Part shown: one piece after another, positions 50,090 through 59,007 of the stretch
Layout of the letters: every line of letters begins with the position of its first letter
Numbering within the stretch: the first letter of the stretch is position 1
Program-made: the position numbers and the translations under genes
Notes under the pieces: model-generated
What the model was told of the DNA's origin: nothing
What the model saw: the letters and a program-made list of their open reading frames with translations, nothing else
Database searches by the model: none
NCBI RefSeq assembly: GCF_019039035.1
Contig: NZ_JAHNZT010000032.1
Span: forward strand, 34,377-98,376
Source: Citreicoccus inhibens
Lineage (GTDB): Bacteria; Myxococcota; Myxococcia; Myxococcales; Myxococcaceae
DNA length: 64,000 bases
Direction: 5' to 3'

Positions 50090-51257
50090 GCTTTCCCTGC
50101 TGGAGGTCGGAGAGTCCGAGCGCGTCCACGACGAGGTCGTGGAAGATGGGGCGGAAGTCGCGGATGCGCTGGTCCTGGCGACCATTCGCCACGCGGTTGG
50201 TGAGGAGCACCACCACCAACGAGCGGCGCAAGTCCACCCAGAGGCTGGTGCCCGTGAAGCCCAGGTGGCCCACCGCGCCCGGCGGCGTGTCCCCCAGGAA
50301 CGTGCCCGCGCTGGAGATACCCGCCGAGGGCGAATCAAAGCCCATGGACCGAGTGCTGCCCGGGAGCAGCGGATCCGTCGCGAGCAGTCGGTGCCACAAG
50401 GGCCCCGGAGCGAGCACGGCGTTGCCCGAGCATCCCTCGAGGATGGCCTGCCCGAACCGAGCCACGTCCACCGCGGTGCCGAACAGCCCCGCGTGCCCTG
50501 CGACGCCATCCATCACCCAGGCGTTGTCATCATCGACCTCGCCGGGGCGAGTGAGCACGGACGGCACGTCCTTCCACATCGCCTCCTGGCCCGGAGCCGG
50601 CTCGCGGGGCCGCGTGGCCCCCGTCGGTGCGGTGGCTCCGTCCACGGGGAGGTCCGTGAGGCGGTGGAAGCGGGCGGAGAGGCCGAGCGGCTCCGCGACA
50701 TATCGAGAGAAGAGCGTGTCGAGCGGCGCGCCCCCGGCCCGCGCGAGGATCTCTCCCAGGAGGATGAACCCCACGTCACTGTAAGCCGTCTGTGCGCGAG
50801 GCGCGGCGACGAGCGGCGTGGCGGCAGCGGCGGCGATGACCTCCTCGCGGACGCGCGCCCGGACGGACGCGGAACAGGCCGCATCGAGCAACTCCGGATG
50901 CGCGGTGATGGCGCGCGCGAAGAACGGCACGAAGGCCGGCAGTCCCGAGCGGTGGTACAGCAGATCCGCGACGGTGAGGCCCGCGTCGCCCGCGGGTGAG
51001 CCAGGGAAGTACCGGGACACGAGCGTCTCGGGCCCCACCTTGCCCTCGGTCCACAGGCGCAAGAAGAGCGAGGTCGTGCAGATGACCTTGGTGAGCGAAG
51101 CGAGGTCGAAGCGCGTCTCGCCCGTGGTCTTCCCGGAGACCCCTCCGAAGACCTGGGCGCCCCGGAGGAGCACCACGCACTGGGCCGAGGGGAAGAGGCC
51201 AAGCCCGACGGCCTCATCGAGCACCGTCTGGAGGTTCGCGAGGGGATGCGTGCTCAT
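50082..51257 (-). CDS. beta-lactamase-family serine hydrolase
   Basis: A 391-residue class C beta-lactamase/esterase-fold protein. The nucleophile motif is SLTK (FDLASLTKV, about 53-61), the second motif YSD (AYSDVGF, about 158) and the third GHLGFTGTSLWVD. There is no signal peptide, so it acts in the cytoplasm. The ATGA overlap with the LD-carboxypeptidase upstream and the 8-base overlap with mpl downstream suggest a step in muropeptide processing rather than antibiotic resistance. Confidence 0.85.
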   Translation of the reverse strand: MSTHPLANLQTVLDEAVGLGLFPSAQCVVLLRGAQVFGGVSGKTTGETRFDLASLTKVICTTSLFLRLWTEGKVGPETLVSRYFPGSPAGDAGLTVADLLYHRSGLPAFVPFFARAITAHPELLDAACSASVRARVREEVIAAAAATPLVAAPRAQTAYSDVGFILLGEILARAGGAPLDTLFSRYVAEPLGLSARFHRLTDLPVDGATAPTGATRPREPAPGQEAMWKDVPSVLTRPGEVDDDNAWVMDGVAGHAGLFGTAVDVARFGQAILEGCSGNAVLAPGPLWHRLLATDPLLPGSTRSMGFDSPSAGISSAGTFLGDTPPGAVGHLGFTGTSLWVDLRRSLVVVLLTNRVANGRQDQRIRDFRPIFHDLVVDALGLSDLQQGKHG

Positions 51258-52156
51258 GAGGGGCTCACCGCGCCTTCGAGGAACGTGAGGCGAGCGGAGT
51301 CCGCGTCGAGCCGCACACGGGTCCCGAGCGCCACGGGATGGTTGATGGCCCCGTGCCCGATAGGGAAGCCCGCGGCACAAGGCAGACCCGCCTCGCGAGC
51401 CAGGTCCCGCAGCACATCCGCGCAGGAGTACGGGGCATCCTTCTCCTCGCAGGACGTGAAGTTCCCCAGGACGATGCCGCGAACCCGAGAGAAGACGCCC
51501 GCGAGCCGCAGGTGGGTCCACATGCGGTCGATGCGATACGGGCGCTCGGTGACATCCTCCAGGAGCAGCACGGAACCATCGAGTGGCGGCAGGTACGGAG
51601 TGCCAAGCAACCGCGAGAACACGGAGAGGTTGCCCCCCACGAGAGTGCCCTCGGCGCAGCCCGAGACATACGTGTCGGCGCCGGAGAGCGGGGGCGGAGC
51701 CTCGGGAGACTCGAGGAGCCGGACGAGCGCCGAGCGAACCTCGGAGGGCTGCTTCCCCAATTGGGTCAGCACGGGCCCGTGGATGGACACACGTCCCTGC
51801 GCCTGCAGAGCGCAGTGGACAGAAGTCAGGTCGGAGAAGCCAACGAAGGCAGAGGGGGCCGCATCCGCGAGCGGCAGCGCAGGCAGAAGGCGGGCACTGC
51901 CGTAGCCCCCCCGAGCGCAGAAGACAGCGCGAGCATCGCGATCGCGCAACGCCTGAGCCAACTCTTCCGAGCGACGAGAATCTTCGCCCGCCAGATACCG
52001 GTAGGAAGCGCCGAGGTCGGAGCGATGGACGGCGTGGTAGCGCTCGGAGAGGACCGCGAGGCCCGCCTCGAAGGCAGGGCGGTCGAACGGGCCAGCCGGG
52101 GCGACGACGTGAACGGTGTCGCGGGGGTGGAGCGGAAGGGGCTTGAGCCAGCGCAC
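51254..52156 (-). CDS. ldcA: LD-carboxypeptidase (peptidase S66)
   Basis: A 300-residue S66 serine peptidase that removes the terminal D-Ala from recycled tetrapeptides to give the tripeptide used by Mpl. Motifs: VVAPAGPFD near the start, nucleophile region CARGGYGSARLLP (about 95-107), catalytic Glu in LLLEDV, and C-terminal GHGAINHPVALG with the His. GTG at 52156 is the only start close to the conserved N terminus. It heads the ldcA-hydrolase-mpl-tlpA-phosphatase run. Confidence 0.88.
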   Translation of the reverse strand: MRWLKPLPLHPRDTVHVVAPAGPFDRPAFEAGLAVLSERYHAVHRSDLGASYRYLAGEDSRRSEELAQALRDRDARAVFCARGGYGSARLLPALPLADAAPSAFVGFSDLTSVHCALQAQGRVSIHGPVLTQLGKQPSEVRSALVRLLESPEAPPPLSGADTYVSGCAEGTLVGGNLSVFSRLLGTPYLPPLDGSVLLLEDVTERPYRIDRMWTHLRLAGVFSRVRGIVLGNFTSCEEKDAPYSCADVLRDLAREAGLPCAAGFPIGHGAINHPVALGTRVRLDADSARLTFLEGAVSPS

Positions 52157-52528
52157 GGGCGCTTCATAGCACCGGGGGCACGGACCCAGCCCTGAATCCG
52201 GGAGGGCTGGCGCGAAGCGTTGAGTCCCCCGGTGGTCCAGCCCCGAACACAGCAACCGCCCGTCCCCTCCCCCACTGCCCCCCGGCTCCCCCGTGTGAAG
52301 GAGTCCCAGAACCCCATGGGCAAGCCATCTCGGCCCGACGTCGAGGAGCCCAGTGCCGCGAGTCCGCCCCCCAGCGTGGAGCACATGGTCGCCCCCCACA
52401 GGGCATCACCACCGTGCCCGAATGACGATGGCCCCGAGGCCGGGCGAGGGAAGGCCCTCGTCCGAACGTTGCTCAGGCAGTGCTCTCTGTCGGGAGGGGG
52501 CATGACGACCGCCGGGGCCCCTCCGGCT
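52157..52528. other. intergenic stretch without a convincing gene
   Basis: A plus-strand frame at 52220-52540 (106 codons, Pro-rich, no domain) runs through it and into the rRNA methyltransferase gene; it has neither a credible ribosome site nor GC-biased third positions. The promoter of ldcA should lie near 52160-52250. I see no RNA gene. Confidence 0.5.
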
Positions 52529-53803
52529 TTACGAGGCTGAGCGCTCCAGTACCGCCGCGAAGAAGCCGTCGGTGCCGTGGCGATGAGGCACGACGAACAA
52601 GCAACCATCGCGCAAGCAGTCTTCCGCGAGCCAACCCGCCCCCGGACGGACGAGGGAGAAGTCCGACTGGGACGCGAGGAAGTCTCGGACCTGGTCCCTG
52701 TTCTCCGCGTGATTGAGCGTGCACGTGGCGTAGACGAGCCGGCCGCCGGGGCGAACCAGAGCGGCGGCGCGAGCCAGGAGGTCGCGCTGGATGGGGACCC
52801 AGCGGGTCAGCACCTCGGGAGACAGGAGGAAGCGCAGGTCCGGCCCTCGGCGCAGGGCGCCCAGCTCCGAACAGGGCACGTCCACGAGCACGCGGTCGGC
52901 GCCAAGCCCCTCCTCCGGCGGCGAGCGAAGGAGCTGAACATGCTCCAGTCCCGCGCGGGAGGCCCGCTCCCGAAGCCGCTCCAGCCGAGCGAAATCGGGG
53001 TCATAGGCCAGCAGACGACCATGGTCCCCCATGGCGGCCCCGAGCATCAGGGTCTTCCCACCAGCCCCCGCGCACAGGTCGACGACGGTCTCGCCCGGGA
53101 GGGCCCCTACGAGGAGCCCCAGGAGCTGACTCCCCTCATCCTGGACCTCGAACAGCCCATCGCGAAGGGACTGGAGGCCGTAGAGATTGGGGCGGGGTCC
53201 GTCGATGTGGAGCGCAAGCGGGCTCCATGAGCCGGGGCGCGTGGCAACGCCCTCGGAGCGAAGGCGCTCGGCCAAGGCGTCGCGAGAGAGCCGGAGCGAA
53301 TTCACCCGGAGGGTAATGGGTCCCGGGACATTGAGGTGGGCACAGAAGTCCTCGGCCTCAGGGCCAAGCTCCCGAGCAAAGTGGTCCGCCAGCCAGTCCG
53401 GGAGCGACGCCCGCAGCGCAAGCGAGGGAGGCTCCGCGAGTTGAAGGACGGGGGGAGGAGCAGCCCCCAATCCCGACCAGGAGGCAGCCTCTGCGTCAGA
53501 AACACCCGCGAGGCCATGGAGCAGCGCGAAGACCAGGAGCGAAGGAGGAGCGTCCTCTCGACCGAGGAGGAAGCCAAGGCGACGGCGCCACAGGCCGACA
53601 TTGAAGACAGCTTCCTTGAGAGCCTGGCGCTGGTCCCGAGAGAGGTCGCGGTGGGCACGTAGGCAGCGGTCCACGACGCGCTCGGCGGGAGAGCCCGCGA
53701 GGACGAGGGCCACGGCGTCAGAGACGACGGGGGCGATGCCAGAGAGGGCGGCCCAGGGTTGGAGGCGAAGACGATCGAGCGGGCGAAACGGGACTGTTGA
53801 CAG
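52529..53803 (-). CDS. RsmB/NOP2-Sun-type rRNA cytosine methyltransferase
   Basis: About 424 residues. An N-terminal NusB-like helical domain (RQALKEAVFNVGLWRRRLGFL) is followed by a SAM-dependent m5C methyltransferase: motif I VVDLCAGAGGKTLMLG, motif IV DVPCSELGALRR with one catalytic Cys, motif VI YATCTLNHAEN with the other. It probably methylates 16S rRNA like RsmB. The first ATG/GTG/TTG in frame is GTG at 53713, but conserved N-terminal sequence (QPWAALSGIAPVVSD) lies upstream. A CTG at 53803 has GGAG six bases ahead and gives normal family length, so I place the start there. Confidence 0.85.
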   Translation of the reverse strand: MSTVPFRPLDRLRLQPWAALSGIAPVVSDAVALVLAGSPAERVVDRCLRAHRDLSRDQRQALKEAVFNVGLWRRRLGFLLGREDAPPSLLVFALLHGLAGVSDAEAASWSGLGAAPPPVLQLAEPPSLALRASLPDWLADHFARELGPEAEDFCAHLNVPGPITLRVNSLRLSRDALAERLRSEGVATRPGSWSPLALHIDGPRPNLYGLQSLRDGLFEVQDEGSQLLGLLVGALPGETVVDLCAGAGGKTLMLGAAMGDHGRLLAYDPDFARLERLRERASRAGLEHVQLLRSPPEEGLGADRVLVDVPCSELGALRRGPDLRFLLSPEVLTRWVPIQRDLLARAAALVRPGGRLVYATCTLNHAENRDQVRDFLASQSDFSLVRPGAGWLAEDCLRDGCLFVVPHRHGTDGFFAAVLERSAS

Positions 53804-53865
53804 GGCGGGCTCCGTTCTCTAAATACCCGCTTCGTCACGGCGGCGCACTGCCGGGGCGAACATAT

Positions 53866-53938
53866 TCCCCGATAGCTCAGCTGGTAGAGCGGGTGACTGT
53901 TAATCACCATGTCCGTGGTTCGAGTCCACGTCGGGGAG
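53866..53938 (+). tRNA. tRNA-Asn(GTT)
   Basis: Acceptor TCCCCGA/TCGGGGA, discriminator G, anticodon loop CTGTTAA (anticodon GTT), T-arm GTGGTTCGAGTCCAC. It marks the border between core-like DNA and the gene-poor, compositionally different region to the right, the typical place for an integrated element. Confidence 0.97.
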
Positions 53939-53945
53939 CTACTTG

Positions 53946-53980
53946 AAAGGCCCTACCAATCGGTAGGGCCTTTTTTGTTT
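53946..53980 (+). terminator. strong intrinsic terminator after tRNA-Asn
   Basis: A perfect 12-bp stem (AAAGGCCCTACC at 53946-53957, GGTAGGGCCTTT at 53962-53973), a 4-base loop and a T-run through 53980. Confidence 0.92.
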
Positions 53981-54020
53981 AACACGGGCCTCGCGATGAT
54001 ATCGCGGGGCCTTCGTGTTT
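53981..54020. repeat. long imperfect inverted repeat
   Basis: AACACG-GGCC at 53981-53990 pairs with GGCC-TT-CGTGTT at 54007-54020, and the centre holds a perfect CGCGAT-GAT-ATCGCG stem. It lies directly after the tRNA terminator and could be a second terminator or a recombinase-binding relic at the island edge. Confidence 0.5.
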
Positions 54021-55008
54021 AAGCCCCTGAATTCCAAGGGATTTTGCCCAGCAGTGCTGAGAACGGCGCTCTGAGCCCGCTCCAACAGAGAGCAAGACGC
54101 CCCCGATTCTCCGCCGCCACGCGGCCTCGCTGGAGGCCCCTTTCGCCCAATCTGGGGAGAGAGAGGCCGAGAGCGTTTAACAGTTCTGTTAACCACCGCG
54201 GGCACCCGATTCTGACAATCCCTGGCTTTCGATGTCGTACCTTCCAGGGTTACGCCTCTTCCCTCTTTCAGAATGCCTAAACGAGCGACTTGTTAACCGA
54301 GAGCGCGAAAAAGGGCTTTCCGCTACTCGGTATTCTCGACTTCGCCGCGCGGCGCAGACTCTCCGAGACGATTCTCAGAACCTCTTGACCGAGTCCTCGG
54401 CACAGTCGCCCCGCCGCACCTCTCTGCTCTTGCCCACGCGCCGTAGCGGCCCCGCTGGGCCAGGACGGGCTGGGGTATGCGCTCGCGTTCGCCTTCCCCC
54501 ACAGCTGAGCCGCCCAGGGGCCCTCGCAGAAACCCGCCGCAACCGCCACATGGCGGCCCGCTGATCCACGGAAGTGAGGCGCACCATGGGGATGGCGCAT
54601 GTCCATCTCCCTGAACTCGCCATGGGAGGACAGCGAACGAAGGCCGCACCTGCGCGCAGGCCCGCCGAGGCTCCACGCTCTTTCCTTCCCTCCATCGGAA
54701 AGCCGCTCGTCCTCGCGCTACTTGATGGAATGGTGTTTCACCTGCCGCTGCTCGCCGTGGGTCCGTTTGGCCTACTACTCGGATGGCCCGGCAACGAGGT
54801 CCTCGTCCATCCGCACGCCGTCACTTCCTGGGAACCAGCATAAAACCTGAGCCGCAGACCAGCCGAGATGCCGAGCCGAAAGGGGGCGTACCTGCATATA
54901 AAACCCCTCCTACGATCTGAAGTCGTTGGGCGGTTCCTCTGGTCCTCGATAACCTCGGTGGGTTGGGGCACCCCAATGTCGGCGGCGACCATCTTGGCCC
55001 AATCCCGC
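54021..55008. other. gene-poor border of the accessory region
   Basis: Several short open frames occur (for example 54044-54280, 54232-54564 and 54574-54843, plus strand), but none has a recognisable domain, a convincing ribosome site or the third-position GC bias of real genes here. 54574-54843 includes a hydrophobic run (LVLALLDGMVFHLPLLAVGPF) that could be a remnant. It may be decayed DNA from an integration event. No integrase is visible. Confidence 0.4.
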
Positions 55009-55019
55009 TCACAGCTCAT
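54738..55019 (-). CDS. doubtful small ORF after the metalloprotease
   Basis: A 93-codon frame whose ATG overlaps the last 11 bases of the metalloprotease gene, as in coupled genes. The first 40 residues look protein-like (CERDWAKMVAADIGVPQP); the rest is basic and Ser/Pro-rich like random GC-rich translation. No family. It could be a truncated third member of the unit or chance. Confidence 0.2.
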   Translation of the reverse strand: MSCERDWAKMVAADIGVPQPTEVIEDQRNRPTTSDRRRGFICRYAPFRLGISAGLRLRFYAGSQEVTACGWTRTSLPGHPSSRPNGPTASSGR

Positions 55020-56772
55020 GCACAAGCGGTCCCGCCCGGAAGGGCTCCCTCCACAGCATGAACAGACAAACTGGCGGCATCAGTGGCGAGACCCCAGCAG
55101 CAGTCAGCCGACGTTCGTGCAAGTCGTGCCTCATCGACAAGAACTCTGGGAATCGGTCGAGTGCGTTACTGAGGGAGGACCGTGGCTCGAACAGCACATC
55201 GATACGCGATGCACTCTCCGCCTTTTCAATGAATGAGTATCGGTAGTGATCTACGGCGCTCTGCATCCAACGGGAGGCAGTCCACAAGAAGGCAAGCACA
55301 ATAACCGTTCGCCAAGCCACCTCTCGCCAACCGATGGTTTGCGAGGCGAGCCCGCCAATTAGACATCCGAAAGCAACAAAGAGCGTCGCGACGGCGATTG
55401 CCCCCGCATACAGCAACCGGTCTACAAGTTGAAGATGGACCAACGCCTCCACTCTAAGCGAGTTATTCCCAACCTCTACAAACTGCTTCCAGTCTGCCCA
55501 CGCAATACACGCGACGAGTGCGGCAACAATGGTTGCGGTGAGCACCAAGTTCATCGCTGCGCGTAGTAGTTGAAATAAGCCGGCGTCAGAGTCGTCGTGT
55601 GCAACCATGGCGCACTGGACCATGTAGACGAACGTGAAGCCGTAGCCTATGGACAAGAGCCCCAAGTACCGGTCAGGGGCCCGCACGTCCGCGAGGAGTC
55701 CGTTCTTTCCAAGTACAAAGCGAATGGAAACCAGGGTCACGGTAACAAGCATCGCGAGAATGCCGTCATAGCGCCCGCGCGTCGGGACAGCCGATCCTTC
55801 GGCGGAGCTTTTCACACGAGCATGCGGCTGCGGATGCCAAGCTCCTCCGCTGCGCATGGCATGCGCAGGCATTCCTCTCGAAGGGGCCTCGCCAAGCAGT
55901 GCTTGTAGGGCTCGATGGGCTGCCACACGATCGTCTGAGTGAGCGATCGCAAACGTGTCGGCCCAGAACTCCCTGCGGCGAACAATCTCGCGATAGCACA
56001 TGCCCAGCAGGACTAACATGATCGCAGAGTAGCCTACAAGGAATGCCAACACTGTGGCGGGGGCTTGATGAGTGGTCGTGAGCTGGCCCCACTCGCGAGT
56101 ATATCGGTATGGGAACATGTCCTGGTACAGCTCGACCACATTCGCGGTGTCGGCAAACGAGGCAATTGCGGCTTTCAGGGCGCATGCGATTGCAGCCGCA
56201 ATCCCGATAGCCCGAGCAGTGTAGAGCAAAAGCGTGTCGTCGTGCTTGACGTGCGCGAGTTCGTGGTCGATGAGCACGCGGAACTGGCCGAGTTTCGCGC
56301 TATCAGCGCAGAGCAGCAGCGACTCGGCGCCACCTGTTAGCACGATGATGTGCTTGGACCCTTCGGGGCAAACAAAGCCGTCCACGACATTCCAGGTATT
56401 TGGCAAGCGCCGCACATCGATCTCGCCGACCGTCCCGAGCTGGGCTGCGCGACTAAGGACCCAGGCCGTCGTGCTCGCGTCCGCAGGAACGGGGCGGATG
56501 ACGCGGCGCTGCCCCCCGATTACCACGGCAACGAGACTTGCTCGATGCAGCACCAAGTGCCTGATGACTAAGACGATGGCGATGAAAACTGCTAGGCTCG
56601 CGGGTACCGCGACGTAGTCAAGAACGGTCTCAAACCGGTGCAGGCCCGCGCGGCATTCGGGGCCGGCCGCTAGGAGCCAACCCAAAATCCACATTGTGGC
56701 GACGAAGCATCGCGTCGCGGCGCTCCTACTCTCGATGGCGAAGGCTCGCGCGAGCCGCACGATGCTACTCAT
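55009..56772 (-). CDS. polytopic M48/M56-like membrane metalloprotease
   Basis: A 587-residue protein with about eight hydrophobic segments. The zinc motif is HELAH in VLIDHELAHVKHDD (about 166-180), and a likely third ligand is in RREFWADTFAIA (about 270), with the two sites separated by two hydrophobic segments as in M48 (HtpX/Ste24) and M56 (BlaR-type) proteases. The remaining C-terminal half is membrane plus a cytoplasmic tail of unknown type. GC content and codon use are lower than in the core genes. It overlaps the small upstream gene by 8 bases, forming a two-gene unit. Confidence 0.75.
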   Translation of the reverse strand: MSSIVRLARAFAIESRSAATRCFVATMWILGWLLAAGPECRAGLHRFETVLDYVAVPASLAVFIAIVLVIRHLVLHRASLVAVVIGGQRRVIRPVPADASTTAWVLSRAAQLGTVGEIDVRRLPNTWNVVDGFVCPEGSKHIIVLTGGAESLLLCADSAKLGQFRVLIDHELAHVKHDDTLLLYTARAIGIAAAIACALKAAIASFADTANVVELYQDMFPYRYTREWGQLTTTHQAPATVLAFLVGYSAIMLVLLGMCYREIVRRREFWADTFAIAHSDDRVAAHRALQALLGEAPSRGMPAHAMRSGGAWHPQPHARVKSSAEGSAVPTRGRYDGILAMLVTVTLVSIRFVLGKNGLLADVRAPDRYLGLLSIGYGFTFVYMVQCAMVAHDDSDAGLFQLLRAAMNLVLTATIVAALVACIAWADWKQFVEVGNNSLRVEALVHLQLVDRLLYAGAIAVATLFVAFGCLIGGLASQTIGWREVAWRTVIVLAFLWTASRWMQSAVDHYRYSFIEKAESASRIDVLFEPRSSLSNALDRFPEFLSMRHDLHERRLTAAGVSPLMPPVCLFMLWREPFRAGPLVHEL

Positions 56773-57112
56773 CGTCTTGGATTGCGGCGACGATCTTCTT
56801 CGCTAGCTCCTCATCTTTAGCGTCTTCCGAGCCACGCTTCTTGCGGATGCGGTTGACCACATCCTTAACCAATAGCTTCCCAGCCTCCTTCAAGAGGTCC
56901 ACCACCACCGGGATGACGATGGAGGAGACGAGCAGGTTGGTCAGCGCAGCATCCATCCCGTGGCTATGGTCCGTCCGCTCGGCGCCAGCCAACGGAACGC
57001 CCGGTGCTATTTCGAAATCCTTCCACATCGCATCGAGTGCCCGCGCCTCGTGTGGGGCGACATCCTTGATAACCCTTCGCACCACATCCTTTGCGGTCGT
57101 GGACTGGCTCAT
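56765..57112 (-). CDS. small protein paired with the metalloprotease
   Basis: A 115-residue protein (start MSQSTTAKDV at 57112; an ATG at 57130 is in frame). The N-terminal 40 residues look like a small helical adaptor domain (AKDVVRRVIKDVAPHEARAL), then a hydrophobic helix (TNLLVSSIVIPVVVDLL) and a charged helical tail ending in Asp/Glu. Its stop region overlaps the ATG of the protease gene. It might be an adaptor, inhibitor or substrate that regulates the protease; I do not recognise it. Confidence 0.6.
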   Translation of the reverse strand: MSQSTTAKDVVRRVIKDVAPHEARALDAMWKDFEIAPGVPLAGAERTDHSHGMDAALTNLLVSSIVIPVVVDLLKEAGKLLVKDVVNRIRKKRGSEDAKDEELAKKIVAAIQDDE

Positions 57113-57726
57113 CGGTTCGCTCCGAAGCAACTATAGCCAAGCTGGCAGCTGGTGGTTTCCCCACATTCTCTCGCGCGGCCTCCCGCGTAGCAAGCGGCTG
57201 GGGTTTCCGATAGCGCCGAAGACAACAATGAAGGAAGCAATTGCGCCAATGACGGCGGCGACTGCGGGGCGCAGGAGCGGACGGCAAGGGTTGAGGAGGA
57301 GAGGCCTGACTCATGCCGGGATGAAGCCGCCTTGCCTACTCCCCTCGTCAAACGGGTAGTCCTGGCCTTGGTGGGTCTCTCTCGGAGAGCCGAAGACCGC
57401 CCCGAAGAATCGCTCCGTGCCCGCGCGTCGCTGTCTCTGCTCGCCGACAGAGACTCACCAGAAGCCGCTCGTCCACGCCTTCATGCGCGACACGTCCGAA
57501 GATAGAGCGCAGCCTCTTCGTCCATACCGCTCAAAGGTGAGTCCCAAACGCCTCGACACCCCAGGGAGGTCAAAGGGTCAGACACACCCCACCAAGGGTG
57601 GGGGGGCTATATGCACCCACCAAACTCTCTCCGGCATCATGCTTGTTGTTCTGGAGGGCAGCTATCCCTAAGTAGTCAAGTTCGGTCACGCCAGGCTACA
57701 TTTCAATGGCCCACCAAGGGGGGAGA
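57113..57726. other. divergent intergenic region in the island
   Basis: No convincing gene. A short GC inverted repeat, CCCACC-AA-GGGTGGG, lies near 57589-57604. The region must hold promoters for the leftward protease unit and the rightward nuclease unit. A purine-rich ribosome site (AAGGGGGGAG) lies at its right end just before 57727. Confidence 0.45.
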
Positions 57727-59007
57727 ATGGAGCAGGACGAGGTCGCAGTTCGCTCACACGATATTCTGGTGTCATCGGGAACTGCCCGCGCGTCGGAGTT
57801 CGAGACACTGACGACAATCGGCGCCGCAGTACGGCTAGCATTGAATCTAAGAGGAATGCCTCCAGTCGAGTACGGCCTCCTACGCGAGGTAGCCGTACAC
57901 AGACTAGGACTTCAGCCAGGAGAGGTTCGACCTGCCCTTGAGCTTCTTGCTGAGGCAGAGATGGTGGATCTTGCCGGTGACAACTCGACGACAAAGACGA
58001 TCCTCCCCAACATCCCATACTTCGAGGACCTCTATAGAAAAGTAGGCGAGGCGGGCGCATCTACGCAGGGACTAAATGAACACGAGCAACTTACTCTTGC
58101 TGTGATGCACAGACTTGGGCAAGGACCGACATCACGCAATGAGCTAACAAAGCTCGGGGCCGAGGATCGCGCACTCAATCGAATACTTCAGATCGGGTCG
58201 GATGCCGGCTTTGTTCTCCCCAAAAGAGCACGTGGGCACGACATCTATATTTCCCCGGCATATTTCGCGGAAGACCCCCAGGCACTCGCAGACCTTGCAG
58301 CACTCGCAGGTTCCTCTCGACTAGGCCGCATCCTATCTCTAATCAAGAAAAACCAAGGATACCCCCTCAGCATAATTGAGGAACGGAGAGACCTGGGAGG
58401 CACGAACCTTGATGACAAGGACATCTTACTCATCAAGGCACTAGCAGGAGAGGGCTTCGTGCCCCCGCCCTCAGTGCGAACATCTCACTCCGGCGAGAAT
58501 CATTTCATGTTTGGGCCACGTCCAGGAAACACACGGCTGGCACCACATGAAGGCCAAATCTTCAACAACGCCCTGGCGCTTGCAGCCGCAGTTCGACAAG
58601 GGCAGTTTCTGGCTCGTGAATACAAAATAAACTACCCCGCCGCGCTTGTCCGAGCCCTGCTCCGCGACGGGCATCTTGGCTCGAACAGTGAAGCAATAGA
58701 GCAGTATCGAATTGTGGCACAACATGGCATTGGGCGGCTCGTACCAACAACAGGGGACAGGGCTCGTCTCGAACTCATTCAGACGCCGGACAACATTCGC
58801 GCTGCAAAACTGGCTGTCGACCTGCTGGCCGGGCCAACGGACAAGCCCACTCCAGATGAAGAACTGGTTCTGGCGATGCGCAAAGGCGAAGAGTACGTCG
58901 AGCCACTGCTGGCTCGAAAGTCCCTATCGGAATGCAAGATTGTGAACGCCGACGAGGAAGCCAAGCACGCCGTTGATGACTTCTTGCTAAGGAGGGGCTG
59001 TGCTTAA
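57727..59007 (+). CDS. unknown helical, winged-helix-like protein of a two-gene system
   Basis: A 426-residue soluble protein. ATG at 57727 is chosen over 57706 because AAGGGGGGAG precedes it. I recognise no family. Predicted helix-helix-wing patterns recur: one near 35-75 (YGLLREVAVHRLGLQPGEVRPALELLAEAEMVDL), one near 125-165 (LGQGPTSRNELTKLGAED), and one near 290-350 (YPAALVRALLRDGHLG), suggesting several winged-helix domains that read DNA or proteins. It overlaps the nuclease gene by 8 bases, with a GGAGGGG site inside its own end, so the two are tightly coupled. Codon use is AT-richer than the core, indicating acquisition. Confidence 0.75.
   Translation: MEQDEVAVRSHDILVSSGTARASEFETLTTIGAAVRLALNLRGMPPVEYGLLREVAVHRLGLQPGEVRPALELLAEAEMVDLAGDNSTTKTILPNIPYFEDLYRKVGEAGASTQGLNEHEQLTLAVMHRLGQGPTSRNELTKLGAEDRALNRILQIGSDAGFVLPKRARGHDIYISPAYFAEDPQALADLAALAGSSRLGRILSLIKKNQGYPLSIIEERRDLGGTNLDDKDILLIKALAGEGFVPPPSVRTSHSGENHFMFGPRPGNTRLAPHEGQIFNNALALAAAVRQGQFLAREYKINYPAALVRALLRDGHLGSNSEAIEQYRIVAQHGIGRLVPTTGDRARLELIQTPDNIRAAKLAVDLLAGPTDKPTPDEELVLAMRKGEEYVEPLLARKSLSECKIVNADEEAKHAVDDFLLRRGCA

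Noticed and set aside
52220..52540. 106-codon plus-strand frame beside ldcA.
   Set aside because: Pro-rich with no domain, poor ribosome site and overlap with the 3' end of the rRNA methyltransferase gene.
54574..54843. Possible small membrane protein right of tRNA-Asn.
   Set aside because: Only one hydrophobic run, no ribosome site, basic Ala/Arg-rich remainder; kept as part of the gene-poor border description.
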